A stretch of 64,000 bases of DNA, from positions 78,485,256 to 78,549,255 of the forward strand of contig OX457026.1 of the NCBI GenBank assembly GCA_949752745.1, written 5' to 3'. A program made the position numbers and the translations under genes. The notes below the pieces were generated by a model. The model made no database searches. It was not told the DNA's origin and worked only from the letters and a program-made list of their open reading frames with translations. Of this stretch, positions 1 through 10,065 are shown piece after piece. Every line of letters begins with the position of its first letter. Positions within the stretch are counted from its first letter, which is position 1. This DNA comes from Protula sp. h YS-2021. Its lineage: Eukaryota > Annelida > Polychaeta > Sabellida > Serpulidae.

Positions 1-1048
1 TAAGCGACTTTGACGCAAAGCACAAGGGATAGTATTCATCGGTCGACGCTGGTCACTGTAACAGTACTGCACCGTTCCCATCTTTTGAGCTGTCGATATT
101 TTGGTATCGAATTTCGGGTTATACTTTGCGAGAACCCGCGGTGAGCAAATTTCTTCTTTCACAGCCTGGAATGTACGCACTTGGTCCGGACCCCGAATCC
201 AGACAATTTTTGTGGTTAGTAGTGTCGTAACGGCGACGTAAGTTCGGCTAACTTACTTGAAAATTTGGTTGGTTCACCATGCCCATGAGCCTACGTAAGT
301 CCGTCACGCACTTCGGTGTTGGCATGTCCACAAGGGCTTTCATCTTTTTTTCGTCAGCGTTAATTCCTTCACCGGATATTTTGTGTCACACGAACGTAAG
401 GGACGGCCTCGTGAACTCGCATTTTTCCGCACTTAGCGTAACTTCCGAGTCTTGAAGTTTGCGTAACACTGGAAACAGATATTGATCATGCGAGTCAACG
501 TCATCTGAACAGACACAAATATCATCGATAAAGTAACCCATGTTTTCTGTGCCTTCGAAAATTTCGTCAATGTTCTCCTAAAAGAATTCCAGAAGTGATT
601 CCGTACGGCACGTTCCGATAGCAGAAACGACCCAGGGCGTCCAACAGGTCGTCAGTAACTGTGACTTTTCACTCAACAAGCACTGATGGAAACCACTGTT
701 GGCGTCGAGTTTTGTGAATACGGACCCCAGCAGTTTTGACAACGGTTCATCAGCAGTTGGTAGGTTAAATCGAGGACGGATGACACATTTATTCAACTCC
801 GCAGCAAAGTCTGTACAGACCCTGACGTCACTATTCGCTTTAGGCACAACAACAATGGCAGCATATCACTCACTCACCTCGTTAGTGTCAATCTTCCGGA
901 TCACTGCGTCTGCAACCATTTCATCAAGTGCTTGTTTAACCTTGGGAAGTAGTGACTGTGATATACGCCTTGGGGGGAACAGGACAGGACGCCGACAGAC
1001 AAAACGCCTACGGACAGAACGCCGCGGAGAAAACGCCGCGGGGACCAA
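1..1048 (-). pseudogene. Gypsy-like reverse transcriptase / RNase H fragment
   Basis: Minus-strand translation shows an RT start (…LDEMVADAVIRKI…), then a catalytic-region block with CTDFAAELNKCVIRPRF and FTKLDANSGFHQ (motif A, LDANSGF). Near 480-540 follows a YFIDDICV block, corresponding to the YxDD active site, and near 60-110 an RNase H start with GNGAVLLQ. The pieces lie in different frames (578-847 and 866-1048 are the longest open parts) with stops between them. A GC-rich minisatellite-like insert interrupts the RT N-terminus. Known role of the family: copying retrotransposon RNA into DNA. This copy cannot make a functional enzyme. Confidence 0.75.
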
Positions 1049-1063
1049 ATGTCGGCGTTCTGT
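962..1063. repeat. ACGCC-rich minisatellite insert inside the Gypsy RT
   Basis: About 100 bp made of repeated GACAGAACGCC / AAAACGCC / GCGG motifs separates the start of the RT-coding block from the upstream protease block. The composition is GC-rich, unlike the surrounding coding relic. It translates to low-complexity Arg/Val-rich peptide with no Gypsy similarity, so I read it as inserted or expanded repeat DNA. Confidence 0.5.
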
Positions 1064-1196
1064 TTTAGACTACGCTAAAAGGCTATGCATTTTCTTGCAA
1101 CCTGATATCATATTCGCCATTCTTTATTGTTCTTAATCCTGTAAATAGTTTAGGAAATGCGTTGAAAATCTAGCCTTATGGTTTTCTGTGTAAACT

Positions 1197-1673
1197 TCAT
1201 TTGTCCTCTTGAGAATGTTCAGTGCACGGATAGCTGGTTTTCTTAACACACTTATTCTTATTATGATTAATCATTTTGTACTGAAACATTAACAGGACGC
1301 GCAGATGCTGGTTATTGGCTCCGGTGAGAACTTTATCCGACTTCTTGAGTGGAATATCCTCCGCAACTTTCTTATACAATGATTCTGGCACATCCGCGCC
1401 AGAATCTATTTTCCACGTGACTTTTTGTCCGTTTGTCACAAGCTCACTTTCAAAATCTTTCTCGCTCACGTGTGATACAACCGTTCCAGGAAATCCATTA
1501 TCATCATTAATTTCCTCTGACTCAATTTCCTTAACCCTTGACTTGCTTTTACAGCACTTTTGTGACTGATTTCCCGAATTTTCGGCATTTTGAATCACGG
1601 GCCGGACAAGTTTGTAATTTGTACAACGATAGTCAACACCGATAGCACTTTTTGCCCTTTTGAGCACTTTCAC
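1197..1673 (-). pseudogene. Gypsy-like nucleocapsid/aspartic protease fragment
   Basis: A 158-codon open stretch on the minus strand contains VTWKIDSGADVPESLYKK, the DSGA-type active-site motif of retroviral-like aspartic proteases. A Lys/Glu-rich linker precedes it (…SQKCCKSKSRVKEIE…), where a nucleocapsid would join the protease. Downstream lies LTGANNQHLRVL, resembling the second half of the protease core. It sits immediately 5' of the RT relic in the same orientation, as expected for Gypsy pol. The first codons are not a natural protein start; this is an internal fragment of a polyprotein. Confidence 0.7.
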
Positions 1674-1814
1674 TTGCGTGTGATTGTTTGCTTTTATTTT
1701 TTTTCACTACATCTGCTTTTTAAATTTTCAAATCCTGCAGTATTTGCGGCTGTTTTGAAACCATTTCTTTCGGTCTCACCTTTGAGAGTGCCGTTTTTTT
1801 TAAAGGTAAGTTTA

Positions 1815-2200
1815 TCATCTAACTCCTTTATTCACCCGTATTCGCAATGCTTTACCAACGCGTATAAATTACTAATGAATGATTCAGTTACTCCCAACCT
1901 GTTTTTGGATTCTGCGATTGAATCGTGCATGCTCGAAAATCATGTTCTAGCGGATAATGAAATGATTGAATCGCTCCTTCACCGTTTGTAGTCCTTCATT
2001 TGATCTTCCAACAATCCAAACGTCAGGAGTACATCTTCTGCTTGATTTTCCATAGCGTATATTAAAGTGATCACTTTAACGTCATCATCGGTTATATTCG
2101 CTACGGTCAAACAGCGATCGAACCTCTTGATCCATTTTGGCGATTCTTCAGGTCCAGGTCCAGGTTATCCAGTAACGAAATGGACGCCGCTGCCATTTTC
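1815..2200 (-). pseudogene. Gypsy-like gag fragment
   Basis: Minus-strand translation across several frames gives PKWIKRFDR-like sequence, then DDVKVITLIYAMENQAEDVLLTFGL, EDQMKDYK and SFISNLYALVKHCEYG. This pattern (W..W..RF…, LIYAMG..AED.L, …FI..LYALAEHCEYG) is that of gag-like proteins of Gypsy elements common in invertebrates. One internal stop and frame changes show decay. The order gag, protease, RT across 2200 to 1 supports a single element. Confidence 0.6.
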
Positions 2201-2352
2201 AGTACCAATCAATTAATTTTCTCACTTAATTAATTATTTTATTTGTTTAAAGTAATTTTTATAAACAAATGTCCATGACTCTGCAACCATGTAAGATTGT
2301 TATTTGTTTAAGCATTTTAAACTGACAATGATTACTATAAAGCATCATGCAC

Positions 2353-3065
2353 AATGTTTTTATTTCACTGAAATTTTGATCTCTTTCATATCTGTTGTTC
2401 TTCTTACAATAATTGCTATTTCATTACGGTCTTTAAAAATAATTGCAGTTCAACGCATGGTTGAGGGAAGGGATTAGCTTTAGCGCAATATAATAACTAC
2501 AATTAAGCTGATTACATTCCATCTATTTGGTCCCAATGTTTACAAAAATATCAAAAATACTAAGTGTCAAAATCACAGACTAAATATTACAATAACTTAG
2601 AAATTCAGATAATATGCTGTTCCTCTAAGAAAGTCCATCACATGGCGGTTGGCATAGTCACGCACAATCGTAACAATGCGCTGATCACACTGCTGATACA
2701 GGGGTCGGCGCGGTTCTGGGTGATGACCGGCTAGCATTTGCGTGATAAGTACGTCATTAAGCTCTTGTTCTAGGTGCAATACTGTAATGAACCTCCAGCA
2801 GCGAAATGAACCTCCAGAAATGTATTCATAAATATACATTTTTCATCCATCAATGACCGACTCCGGTGTACGATGGTATTTCGGATAGAAATCCGCTGGG
2901 CGTTGAACTTTAATTATTTTTAAGACCCTAATAAAATAAATTGCAATTATTTTGATTGCAATCAACGCTCTCATACGCCCTCAAATCACACGCTTTAATA
3001 TGTTAGTGTTATAAGAAGAACAACAGACATCAAAGAGATCAAAGTTTCAGTGAAATAAAAACATT
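2353..3065. mobile_element. short inverted-repeat (TIR) element, family unknown
   Basis: The left end (about 2353-2470) and right end (about 2885-3065) are imperfect inverted repeats of each other. The outer ~50 bp (TTTTATTTCACTGAAA… and its complement) match best. A second matching block lies inside (…TTAAAAATAATTGCAG and …AATTATTTTTAAGACC). The interior holds an 80-codon minus-strand open frame (2597-2839) with no recognisable domain. Target-site duplication is not clear. Most likely a MITE-like non-autonomous DNA transposon. Confidence 0.5.
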
Positions 3066-3120
3066 ACAAAAATAAAATAATAGAAATAATACTAGAAATA
3101 TAACAGAAATATAGAAAGAA

Positions 3121-3235
3121 ATATGTTGGGGTGAATTAGGCGGGGTGAACTAGCCTAGGGGGTGAGATAGCCGGGAGTGAAACGGCCGAGTGAGACAGCC
3201 GGGGTGAAATAGCAGGGGTGAGACAGCCTAGACTT
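3121..3235. repeat. short tandem repeat, GGGTGARATAGCC type
   Basis: About eight degenerate copies of a 12-15 bp unit resembling GGGGTGAGATAGCC run head to tail (for example GGGGTGAACTAGCC, GGGGTGAGATAGCC, GGGGTGAAATAGC). A simple minisatellite; no coding potential. Confidence 0.6.
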
Positions 3236-3805
3236 GGTTCTGACACCCCCTCTAAAGCGGACAGCTCACTATAGCGGTGTTACAGGCTCTCTTACCCCCA
3301 CCCCACCCCTCCAGTATATTAACCCCCACCCTCCCACCCCTGAACTTTTGCGTGTAAATTGACTCAACTAAACTGTATAAAACTATCTTACGCTTCTTTA
3401 TTGACTAAATTCAACATAACTCAACAAAATATAAAAAAGCATCCAAAAGACATATAAAATACTAATGCTAATGCTGCATCATGATGTTTTCTCAAATCTA
3501 AAAGAAAAAGTGGTTCATGGTGGACAAATAAATCGTTTTAGTGGACCTTCGCAATTTTCCCAGAGGCTTCAAATTTGGGCAGTCCGCCTTTTATGTAAAC
3601 CACTAGTGTCTTTTCCGCATAGGGGAAATACTACAACGTCCGTGTGCTGCCGTTGCGAGAATTTCGTTTTCGGATGTTCATTCACCATTGTTTTCCATCA
3701 TACTGTTCTTGAAATACCTGAAACAGCTGAAATAGAAGCCTGAAATTACCGGAGAATTTTTTTATATTGCTGTTTAATCGCCTGTTACAATACATAAATA
3801 AAAAT

Positions 3806-4240
3806 TAATAAAAAGGAGATGTGGATTCGCTCCATTTCAATACAGCGGCGATGGAAACCTTACTAATTTTTGTGATCACATAGCACAAAAAGTACAGGAT
3901 ATTACAAGGAATATAAAGACGGGTTGCAACGCTGTTTTTGTTTCAGCAGAAAGCAAAATAAATGAAGAAAAAAGAGGAGAAGTTAGACTGGCTGCTAGCA
4001 GTTGACATTGGGGCATACAGAAAAAAACGAAACAAAATACTGGTGTAGTTAATCTGGCTGGGAAGCTGAACAGGGGCAAAAAATACTAGGCAGGGGGGAG
4101 AGAGGATAGGTTAGTCTACACTCTGAAGGTGAACAGGGGACAGAAAGAAAACAAAATAAAAAAACGGAAGGGGACGCTAGCCTGGGTGGAGAAGCTGAAC
4201 AGGAGACAAAAAAATGCCAGGTGGGGGAGATAGACTAGTC
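3806..4240. repeat. left inverted repeat of MULE-like element
   Basis: This arm is inverted relative to 5525-5911. Its outer 45 bp are the best conserved. The inner part is G-rich, with repeated CTGAACAGGRGRCARAAA blocks roughly 50-120 bp apart. Confidence 0.5.
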
Positions 4241-4589
4241 TCTATTTTTCATTCGTGGAAAATTCTTTAAATTTATTTATTTTTTTTTACAAAACATAAC
4301 TTGCTTTTGCGTCTTTTGATAACTACTCAAAGCTCTTTTATGCTTATTCATCTCAGCCTACAGGAGTTATTTTTCTTATCAGCTCCAACGTCAGTTAACA
4401 GTTACTTTGATAAGTCATTGAAGTTGATAATTGCAATTCATGTCCTCTGCTATTCTTTTATGGCAGTCATCATACACTAGTGATTGTTCTTCGGTAACTG
4501 AAATTTTTACGAGAAATGCAATTAGTAATTGGAATTCATATAATTGCAACTCACAAAATTGAGCGTTAAAAGGCCATATTCGTCGTTAG

Positions 4590-4815
4590 TTTCCTGGTGG
4601 ACTTCGAGTTGGCAATTACTAACGCTGCACTTGAGGTCTTCGGCCCGCAGGTCCAGATTCGTCGCTGTTTTCACGACCTGAAGCAGGCCGTCTGGCGCAG
4701 GATACAGGGGCTGGCGCGGCTGTACAAGAAATGAGGCGAATTACACGAATTCGTCTGCCAGCTCCGTGCCTTGGTCCTTTTCCCGGGAGGAGAAACGGGA
4801 GATTGCATATCGTTG

Positions 4816-4846
<31 letters not shown>

Positions 4847-5205
4847 GCTGTCCGAAGACCTACAGGGTGGTGAGGACCTGTTAAATTACTTTGATTTTAC
4901 ACCTTGGCGGACGGGAATCGCACCAACAACTGGCGTAATGGTTGATACAACTCATTCTGCAAAATGATGGGCCACGTCCGTCTATCCATCTGGGTAGCCA
5001 TCGAGTTTATACAGCCGGATGCGGCTGTTGCACGAACTTGTATGGAGCAGTCGGTCCTCGGGCAGCCGCTGCGCATGCGACCTCGACACGATGTGACGAT
5101 CCAGCTCCAAGGTCGCCTAAAGATGCTGTGTCGTGCCCGAGCATCTGGGGTGAAGAGCCTGACCGAGACGCTGATTGGGCTTGGACACAATGTCCTACTG
5201 TGTTA
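4590..5205 (+). pseudogene. MULE-family transposase fragment
   Basis: Plus-strand translation gives DFELAITNAALEVFGP, then RRCFHDLKQAVWRRIQGL, resembling the catalytic-domain tail of MULE transposases (…AL…F.….I.GCFFHFKQAVWRKIQ.LGL…). After a stop the next frame reads GELHEFVCQLRALVLFPG, then YFDFTPWRTG, NNW and GHVRPSIWVAIEFIQPDAAVARTCM. These resemble the downstream MULE region (NN..E.WN..F…..HPSIW.FIE.L..E…). Frameshifts, a stop and a GA-repeat insertion (about 4818-4847) show a dead gene. Function in the family: cut-and-paste transposition of the surrounding element. The assignment is by motif recall only. Confidence 0.55.
4818..4847. repeat. (GA)n microsatellite
   Basis: About 15 GA dinucleotides in a row, inside the MULE transposase relic. 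Confidence 0.9.
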
Positions 5206-5524
5206 AGATAGTTTAATTCACAGAGACAATAATTTTTCCGATTCGTTGAAATACCCGAGAAGCATATTTCTATGGCTGAAGGAAATGGTAAAATAAACAA
5301 AAGAGCTTCTGCCCATGGGCTCGTGCTTCAAAGTGTTTCTGTCCTACATTCTGTTTTTCCACTGCATTTATCTTCCATAATTATTAGCTAGATTTTAGGC
5401 AAAAGTTGCTTTTAAAATTTTATGAAAATTTTAAGTACTCTGCGGAATCAACATTCTTTGCATGTCATATTTGAAACCTTTGATGTTTATGTTAAAACAT
5501 GCATTTAAAGTATCTTAGGTTCTG

Positions 5525-5911
5525 ATTTCACCCGGGGGGGGGGAGCTAGACTAGGCTATCTCTCCCCCCACCTGGGACTTTTTGCCCCCTGTCCAGCTTC
5601 TGCCCCCCCCCCTCTGCCACCAAGGCCAGTTCCCCCCTGTATTTTTTTTTCGTTTTTTTTTTCTGCCCCCTGCTCACCTCCCATCCCCCCAACCATTTTA
5701 GCGTGCCCCTATTTTTCCCCATTTATTTTTCTTTCATCTGCTGCATCAAAGGCACAATTACAACAGTCTTTATCCTCCTTGTAATATCCGACTCTGTGAT
5801 GACCGAAATTAGTCAGGTTAATCTGATTGTTTGATCTCCGTCAAATTTCCAATGGCAATCACATCGCCGCTGTATTGAAATAAAACGAATCCACATTTTC
5901 CTGTTTTAATT
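5525..5911. repeat. right inverted repeat of MULE-like element
   Basis: Complement of the left arm at 3806-4240; very C-rich inside (5532-5720) and well conserved at its outer end (5862-5898). Confidence 0.5.
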
Positions 5912-6077
5912 CCCACTTGCAAACATAGTTTACAAATGGGAATGCTTTGCAAAGAATTCTGGCTGTTTATTCCTTCCTTTTTTTCCTTCACGGAGGTTTC
6001 CAGAAAACTCCTCCTACGCTATTTCAAGTAGGACGATGAAATTTGGCACAGAGATAGAGGGTGAAAGTGTGTGTAGA

Positions 6078-6730
6078 ATGCTCCAGAGACAAGGTATCCG
6101 AGCCGTAATTTGCTGCTTAGACGATTTCTTTATAGCCCTCGAAGCCATGTTGTGCCTTATCCGCCTCCTCGTATCGCTGGGATTCTCCATTGGCTGGGAG
6201 AAATGCATCTCCCCCACACACCGCCTCACGTTCCTAGGGGTAGTAATCGATACTACCTCTACTACTACGGGTGGATAGCTAGCCCAAACGTGACCTACAG
6301 AGCCTCATAGGTAAGCTCAGTTGGATAGCACGCGTCGTGCAAATTTTCCACCCTCGCCTCCGCCGCCTTATTGAGCTGATGACGTCACTACGTCGCCCAC
6401 ATTACCACACCCGCCTTAGCGCGGCCGTACGCTGCAGCATCGCTTTGCTCAGTCAGCTCTTTCTCACGAGAGAAACCCATGCCCGAAGCTGGTGCGGGTG
6501 GGGCCCTCATCCAAGGAAACGCAGATATCGATTGGCTACACCGCAACTTCGAATGAGATTGGCCGTCTCTCGCTAGCGCACACATCAACTCAACGGAGCT
6601 AGAAGCCGTGCTGCTCGCTACACAGCGCTGGGCAGCAGCGCTCAGCGGTCAGAGCGTCACCGTGCTAACCGACAATACAGTGTCACTGGAGGCCAGCACC
6701 CGAAAGCACTCAGACACTCCTTCGTTATGT
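6078..6730 (+). pseudogene. RT (C-terminal half) and RNase H fragment of YR retrotransposon
   Basis: The RT part reads ICCLDDFFIAL (catalytic DD), LGFSIGWEKC and LTFLGVVIDT, as in YR-retrotransposon RTs. After a frame change a thumb-like stretch follows: LIGKLSWIARVVQIFHPRLR (about 6310-6370). RNase H is visible as GAGGALIQGN, then HINSTELEAVLLATQRW and VTVLTDNTVSLEA (about 6490-6710), giving the E and D catalytic positions. Stops and at least two frame changes make it a pseudogene. The N-terminal half of RT is missing, with repeat-like DNA directly upstream (about 5998-6075). Confidence 0.65.
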
Positions 6731-7440
6731 GGCCTTCCGACACCGCACGCTGAAACCCCACTCCGTAAGGTGCTATCTGGCCGTAGTGAGGATACTGCAC
6801 CTGGAGCTGGGGTTCCCATCCTCATCGCAGACAACCATTTACTAGGCCTGACGCTCAGGGGCATCCTGACGCTACGAGGCGTAACCCCAAACAGAAGCTG
6901 CCCTTGTCTCTGGACGTTCTGAAGTGTTTTCCACCGGTACTGGATTTCAAAATGCCCTCGCTATTGTGCTTCTTGACAGCGTGTTTCGTGGGGTTCTTCA
7001 CCACTCGTGCTTGACGAATCTGTGTGGGGAGGACTCAGCGACGGGGTTCTGATCCGTGTAAAAAGAACGAAGACACTACACGATTTCTCCAGGCAACTGC
7101 TCATCCCAATTCCCATCATCCCCGACTCCCTCCTCTGCCTGGTTGCTGCTCTCAGACGACTGCTCAAGACCAACCCAGCACAGCCTCACTAACCTCTCCT
7201 CAGCTACCTCAGGGACTCAAGTCTCCGTCCCCTCACGAACGACCTCTTCCCCAAGCTCCTGGCCAAGACTCTACGCAAGGTCGGCTTCCAGCCCGAGCAG
7301 TACAGCGGCCACAGCGTCCGCCGCTCGGGAGCAAGCTTTGCACTAGCCTGCAGTCTCCCCCCAACCCTGATTAAGTCCCAGAGAGACTGGACGTAGGACT
7401 GTTACTTGCGTTACGCGGGCGTTTCCCTCGCTCTCCATGT
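6730..7440 (+). pseudogene. tyrosine recombinase fragment
   Basis: A core-binding-like part (HRTLKPHSVRCYLAVVRIL, about 6740-6800) precedes the catalytic domain. The end of the catalytic domain is well preserved around 7205-7430: LTNDLFPKLLAKTLRKVGF, YSGHSVRRSGASFALAC, LIKSQRDW and CYLRYAG. The H-x-x-R box (GHSVRR), the W of RDW and the terminal Tyr (CYLRY) are all recognisable. One in-frame TAG falls between RDWT and DCY. Family role: integration of a circular DNA intermediate by site-specific recombination. Confidence 0.7.
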
Positions 7441-8059
7441 CCAATGCTCTAAAACTCTCGCAGAGAAAACCCCCAAGCGTTGATCCTCCACGTGTTCATC
7501 CTCCTTTGTTGTTAATTCCTCCCACTCCTATACAGTTTTGGATATTCCTCTGTGGCAAAATTTTACGCACCCATAAGTGTATTTTACGCACCCATAAGTG
7601 TGCTATTCTTCAGTGTTTTAGGAATAAAAAAACACAGATACCCAAAACTGTATACTTGTTGTTATTGTTTTTCAATGGGCCGGAGACTCCCTCTTACTGC
7701 GAAAGCTTAGTTTTAATACATTAATATTTTGAACACATCTTTGTTTTTCTGCAAAAACGGGTGGCTTCGCTGGAGGGGGGAGGGAGCTTTTTGCAGAGAG
7801 GGCTTTAGTCCTTATCCGCAAAATGGTGAGAGGGGCTTTTCGCCAAGGGGGGGGGGCACTTTTCGCCCGGGGGGCTTTGGTCCGTTTACCTTTTTATGCA
7901 GATAAGTCGCTAGCCATACTACCTTTCCTTGGTTTGCTTTTGCGGCATCTCCTCCACATTATGGAATGCCATTTTAACGGTATCCGCCCATTACGCCCCG
8001 CCCCGCCCATTACGCCCCCGCCCAGATGAAAAAGTGGACATTTCGCCCCCAACTATTTA

Positions 8060-8260
8060 AAAAAATCAAACAGGTAATCCAGTATCAGTATTTACTGAAA
8101 AGTAATAAAACACAAATCTAGCAGCTGCTAATGGTTTACCTCAGAACTAATTTTCTGTCTCAGTCAGTGAAACAAAACAACAAATCTAGCAACTACTAAT
8201 GCTCCATCTCAGAACTAATGTTCTATGTCAGTCAATTTACACAAATCTTAATCTACTTGG
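8060..8260. repeat. tandem duplication within the GC-ended element
   Basis: Two adjacent imperfect copies of about 75 bp share CAAATCTAGCARCTRCTAAT, then CTCAGAACTAATKTTCTRTSTCAGTCA; the first starts near 8110 and the second near 8180. Confidence 0.6.
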
Positions 8261-8344
8261 CCTTCCCTGTTGTAAGTTTTGGTGTGTGAAACATGGGACT
8301 AAACTGATCTCCGACATTTCTTCAATATGAAATGGAAATGCAGG

Positions 8345-8925
8345 TATCTCACCTGCAATTGACATTTCCTTCATACTTTCACAGTTTAATGCTTTGATGA
8401 TAAACAGTCAAAAATTGAAAAGAAAAAGGGGGGGGGTCAAATAAAGATTCTGAAAGGTCGCGTACTTTTACTGTAGAAATCATTGGGAAAATCAAGAAAT
8501 TTCAATCAAAATTCAAAATTCACACATAATCACAATTGACAATTGCCTAATTTTTCCCTGTTTGAAGAACACGTCATACGAAATGTTTTAAGCAACTAGA
8601 AAATATATGTCACCCTATCAATAAGAGAATTATAAATCTTTTTGACAAAATCCCATTGACTACTCAATGGATAAATGGTGAAAACAGTGTAATATGATTT
8701 TAATGGAGAGTATACCAAGACAGGCCCATCTAGGAATAAAATATCAATGGACCATTTTTGGACACCACCTTATTTGTCGTTGAAAAGAATTTTTCGATCT
8801 AGACGGATTTAGTGGTTATTTATACTGTGTAAACATGGATTCGAACTCAGCGATTATTCAATGTAATGCGCATTTCGGTCGCTAGATGGCGCAGAGATAC
8901 CCGCATCTCCTTTTAAAACGAATCG
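8345..8925 (+). repeat. dispersed repeat, copy 1 (inverted partner at 59085-59680)
   Basis: About 580 bp matches the reverse complement of 59085-59680 with scattered substitutions and small indels. Shared landmarks include CATTTCGGTCGCTAGATGGC, ACTGTGTAAACATGGATTC, CCATTGACTACTCAATGGAT and CACAATTGACAATTGCCT. No open reading frame. It lies wholly inside the inverted-repeat element 7980-9260, whose arms are not found at copy 2. Confidence 0.75.
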
Positions 8926-9269
8926 AAACAATAATCTTAATAAGCGATTAAATTGCATTAACAGGAAAAGACAATCCCTAAACCTAAATCGTATTAAGCC
9001 AGTAATAATACGGCACCTCCCACAACTACCCCTCTTCATACGAGACGCAATTACAATAGGATTAAATTAAATACCTACCCGTAATCCGACTTACAAAGAT
9101 GTGTCTTCGTTCCCCCGAAATAGCTTATAATACATCTCCGATAATATTCAGTTGAAATAGCGTGTTACAATTTCAGGGGCGAAATGTCCACTTTTCCAAC
9201 TGGGGGCGTAATGGGCGGGGGCGTAGTGTCCGGGGGCGATATGGGCGGGGGAATAATGCCCTTGATTCT

Positions 9270-10065
9270 ATTTTCACATTTATTAGGGAATTATTGATAT
9301 CAAGAATTAATTTTTGATCTCAAAAACTTTTTGATATCAAGAAATGATTTTTGCTATCTGTAATTATATTTGTGATAACTCTTCATGTATTCTTGATCTC
9401 AAAAAACAATTCTTGATATCAATAAATATTTAGAGAGATCAAGAAATATTTATTGATATAAAAAATGATTTAATGATCTCCAAAATTGATTTTTAGGGAT
9501 CAAAAATTCAATTGTTGATAGCAAAAATGAAATATTTGACAGCAAAATCTCAATTTTGAGCTCAATAATTTATTTTCCTTTTATTGATATCAAGAATGTT
9601 TTTCAGATATCATTATTTCAGAATGAGGCTTTTTTAATTACTATTTTGAAATCTGTAAATGATTATTTGATCTCAAAAATTAATTTGTGATATCAATATA
9701 TCAGTCCATTTTTATATAAAAATTCAGAAGCACACATCTGTGAATAAAATAATGACTGTTCCTTGCATACAGAATCTTTCTTTTGATTTTTCATTGTACA
9801 AAAAAGAAGCAGTTTTTGAGCTCAAACATTGTGTTGTTATTATTGATATCAATAATACCTCCAAAATTCAATTGACGATTCGTTAAATTTTATATAAATG
9901 TGTGTCTCCCTTAAGATTTTTTAAGTTTGTTAAATTGATTTTTTGATCTCAAAAAAAAATGCAATCCAAAATTCAATTATTGATAGCAAAATAAAAATTA
10001 ATGAAATCTACATTGATTTATTGATATCTTTAATCATATTTTGATATCAAAAATAAGCATTAAAT
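9270..10065. repeat. degenerate array of TTGATATCAA / TTGATCTCAA palindromes
   Basis: Across about 800 bp the decamer TTGATATCAA occurs exactly at least six times. Close variants (TTGATCTCAA, TTGATAGCAA, GAGATCAA, TTGAGCTCAA) recur every 20-60 bp, set in AT-rich spacers. It is not a precise tandem repeat, since spacing is irregular. No coding potential. Confidence 0.7.

Larger units (their letters stand above)
1..2200 (-). mobile_element. Gypsy/Ty3-like LTR retrotransposon relic 1 (truncated by window start)
   Basis: Reading the minus strand from 2200 down gives, in order, a gag-like segment, a nucleocapsid/protease segment, reverse transcriptase and the start of RNase H. This is the usual Gypsy order. 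Every segment is broken by stops or frame changes, so the copy is dead. I see no LTR at the 5' (right-hand) side near 2200. The 3' part lies outside the window. Family assignment rests on the DSGA protease motif and the RT motifs described in the sub-entries. Confidence 0.75.
3806..5911. mobile_element. fossil MULE-like DNA transposon with long terminal inverted repeats
   Basis: The outer ends match in inverted orientation: GTGGATTCG…TTTCAATACAGCGGCGATG at 3819-3852 against its complement at about 5862-5898. Similarity continues inward in patches: CAGCAGA…AAATAAATG near 3950 against 5735-5760, and the AGGGGGCAAAAA / GCCAGGTGGGGGAGATAGACTAG block near 4200-4240 against 5535-5590. Long inverted repeats of roughly 400 bp flank a broken transposase (4590-5205). 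Mutator-like elements commonly have such long TIRs. I did not identify the 8-11 bp target duplication typical of the group. Confidence 0.55.
6078..7440 (+). mobile_element. decayed tyrosine-recombinase retrotransposon (Ngaro/DIRS-like), lineage distinct from the DIRS copies
   Basis: Plus-strand translations, in order, give an RT C-terminal part, an RT thumb, an RNase H and a tyrosine recombinase (sub-entries). The protein sequence is clearly different from that of the DIRS copies elsewhere in this window: RT motif CCLDDFFI instead of YLDD, recombinase motif GHSVRRSGA instead of AHHVRQVA. No methyltransferase-like part is visible between RNase H and recombinase. I found no terminal repeats, so the element boundaries are those of the coding similarity only. 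Confidence 0.65.
7980..9260. mobile_element. GC-ended inverted-repeat element (MITE-like)
   Basis: CGCCCATTACGCCCCCGCCC followed by AGTGGACATTTCGCCCCC at 7980-8053 is mirrored at about 9177-9260 (GGGGCGAAATGTCCACTTTT, then GGGGGCGTAATGGGCGGGGG). The ~50-80 bp arms enclose 1.1 kb of AT-rich DNA with no coding potential. That interior contains a dispersed repeat shared with 59085-59680. Similar TTTCGCCC / ATTACGCCC words recur at 61614-61660 without an obvious partner. Confidence 0.55.
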
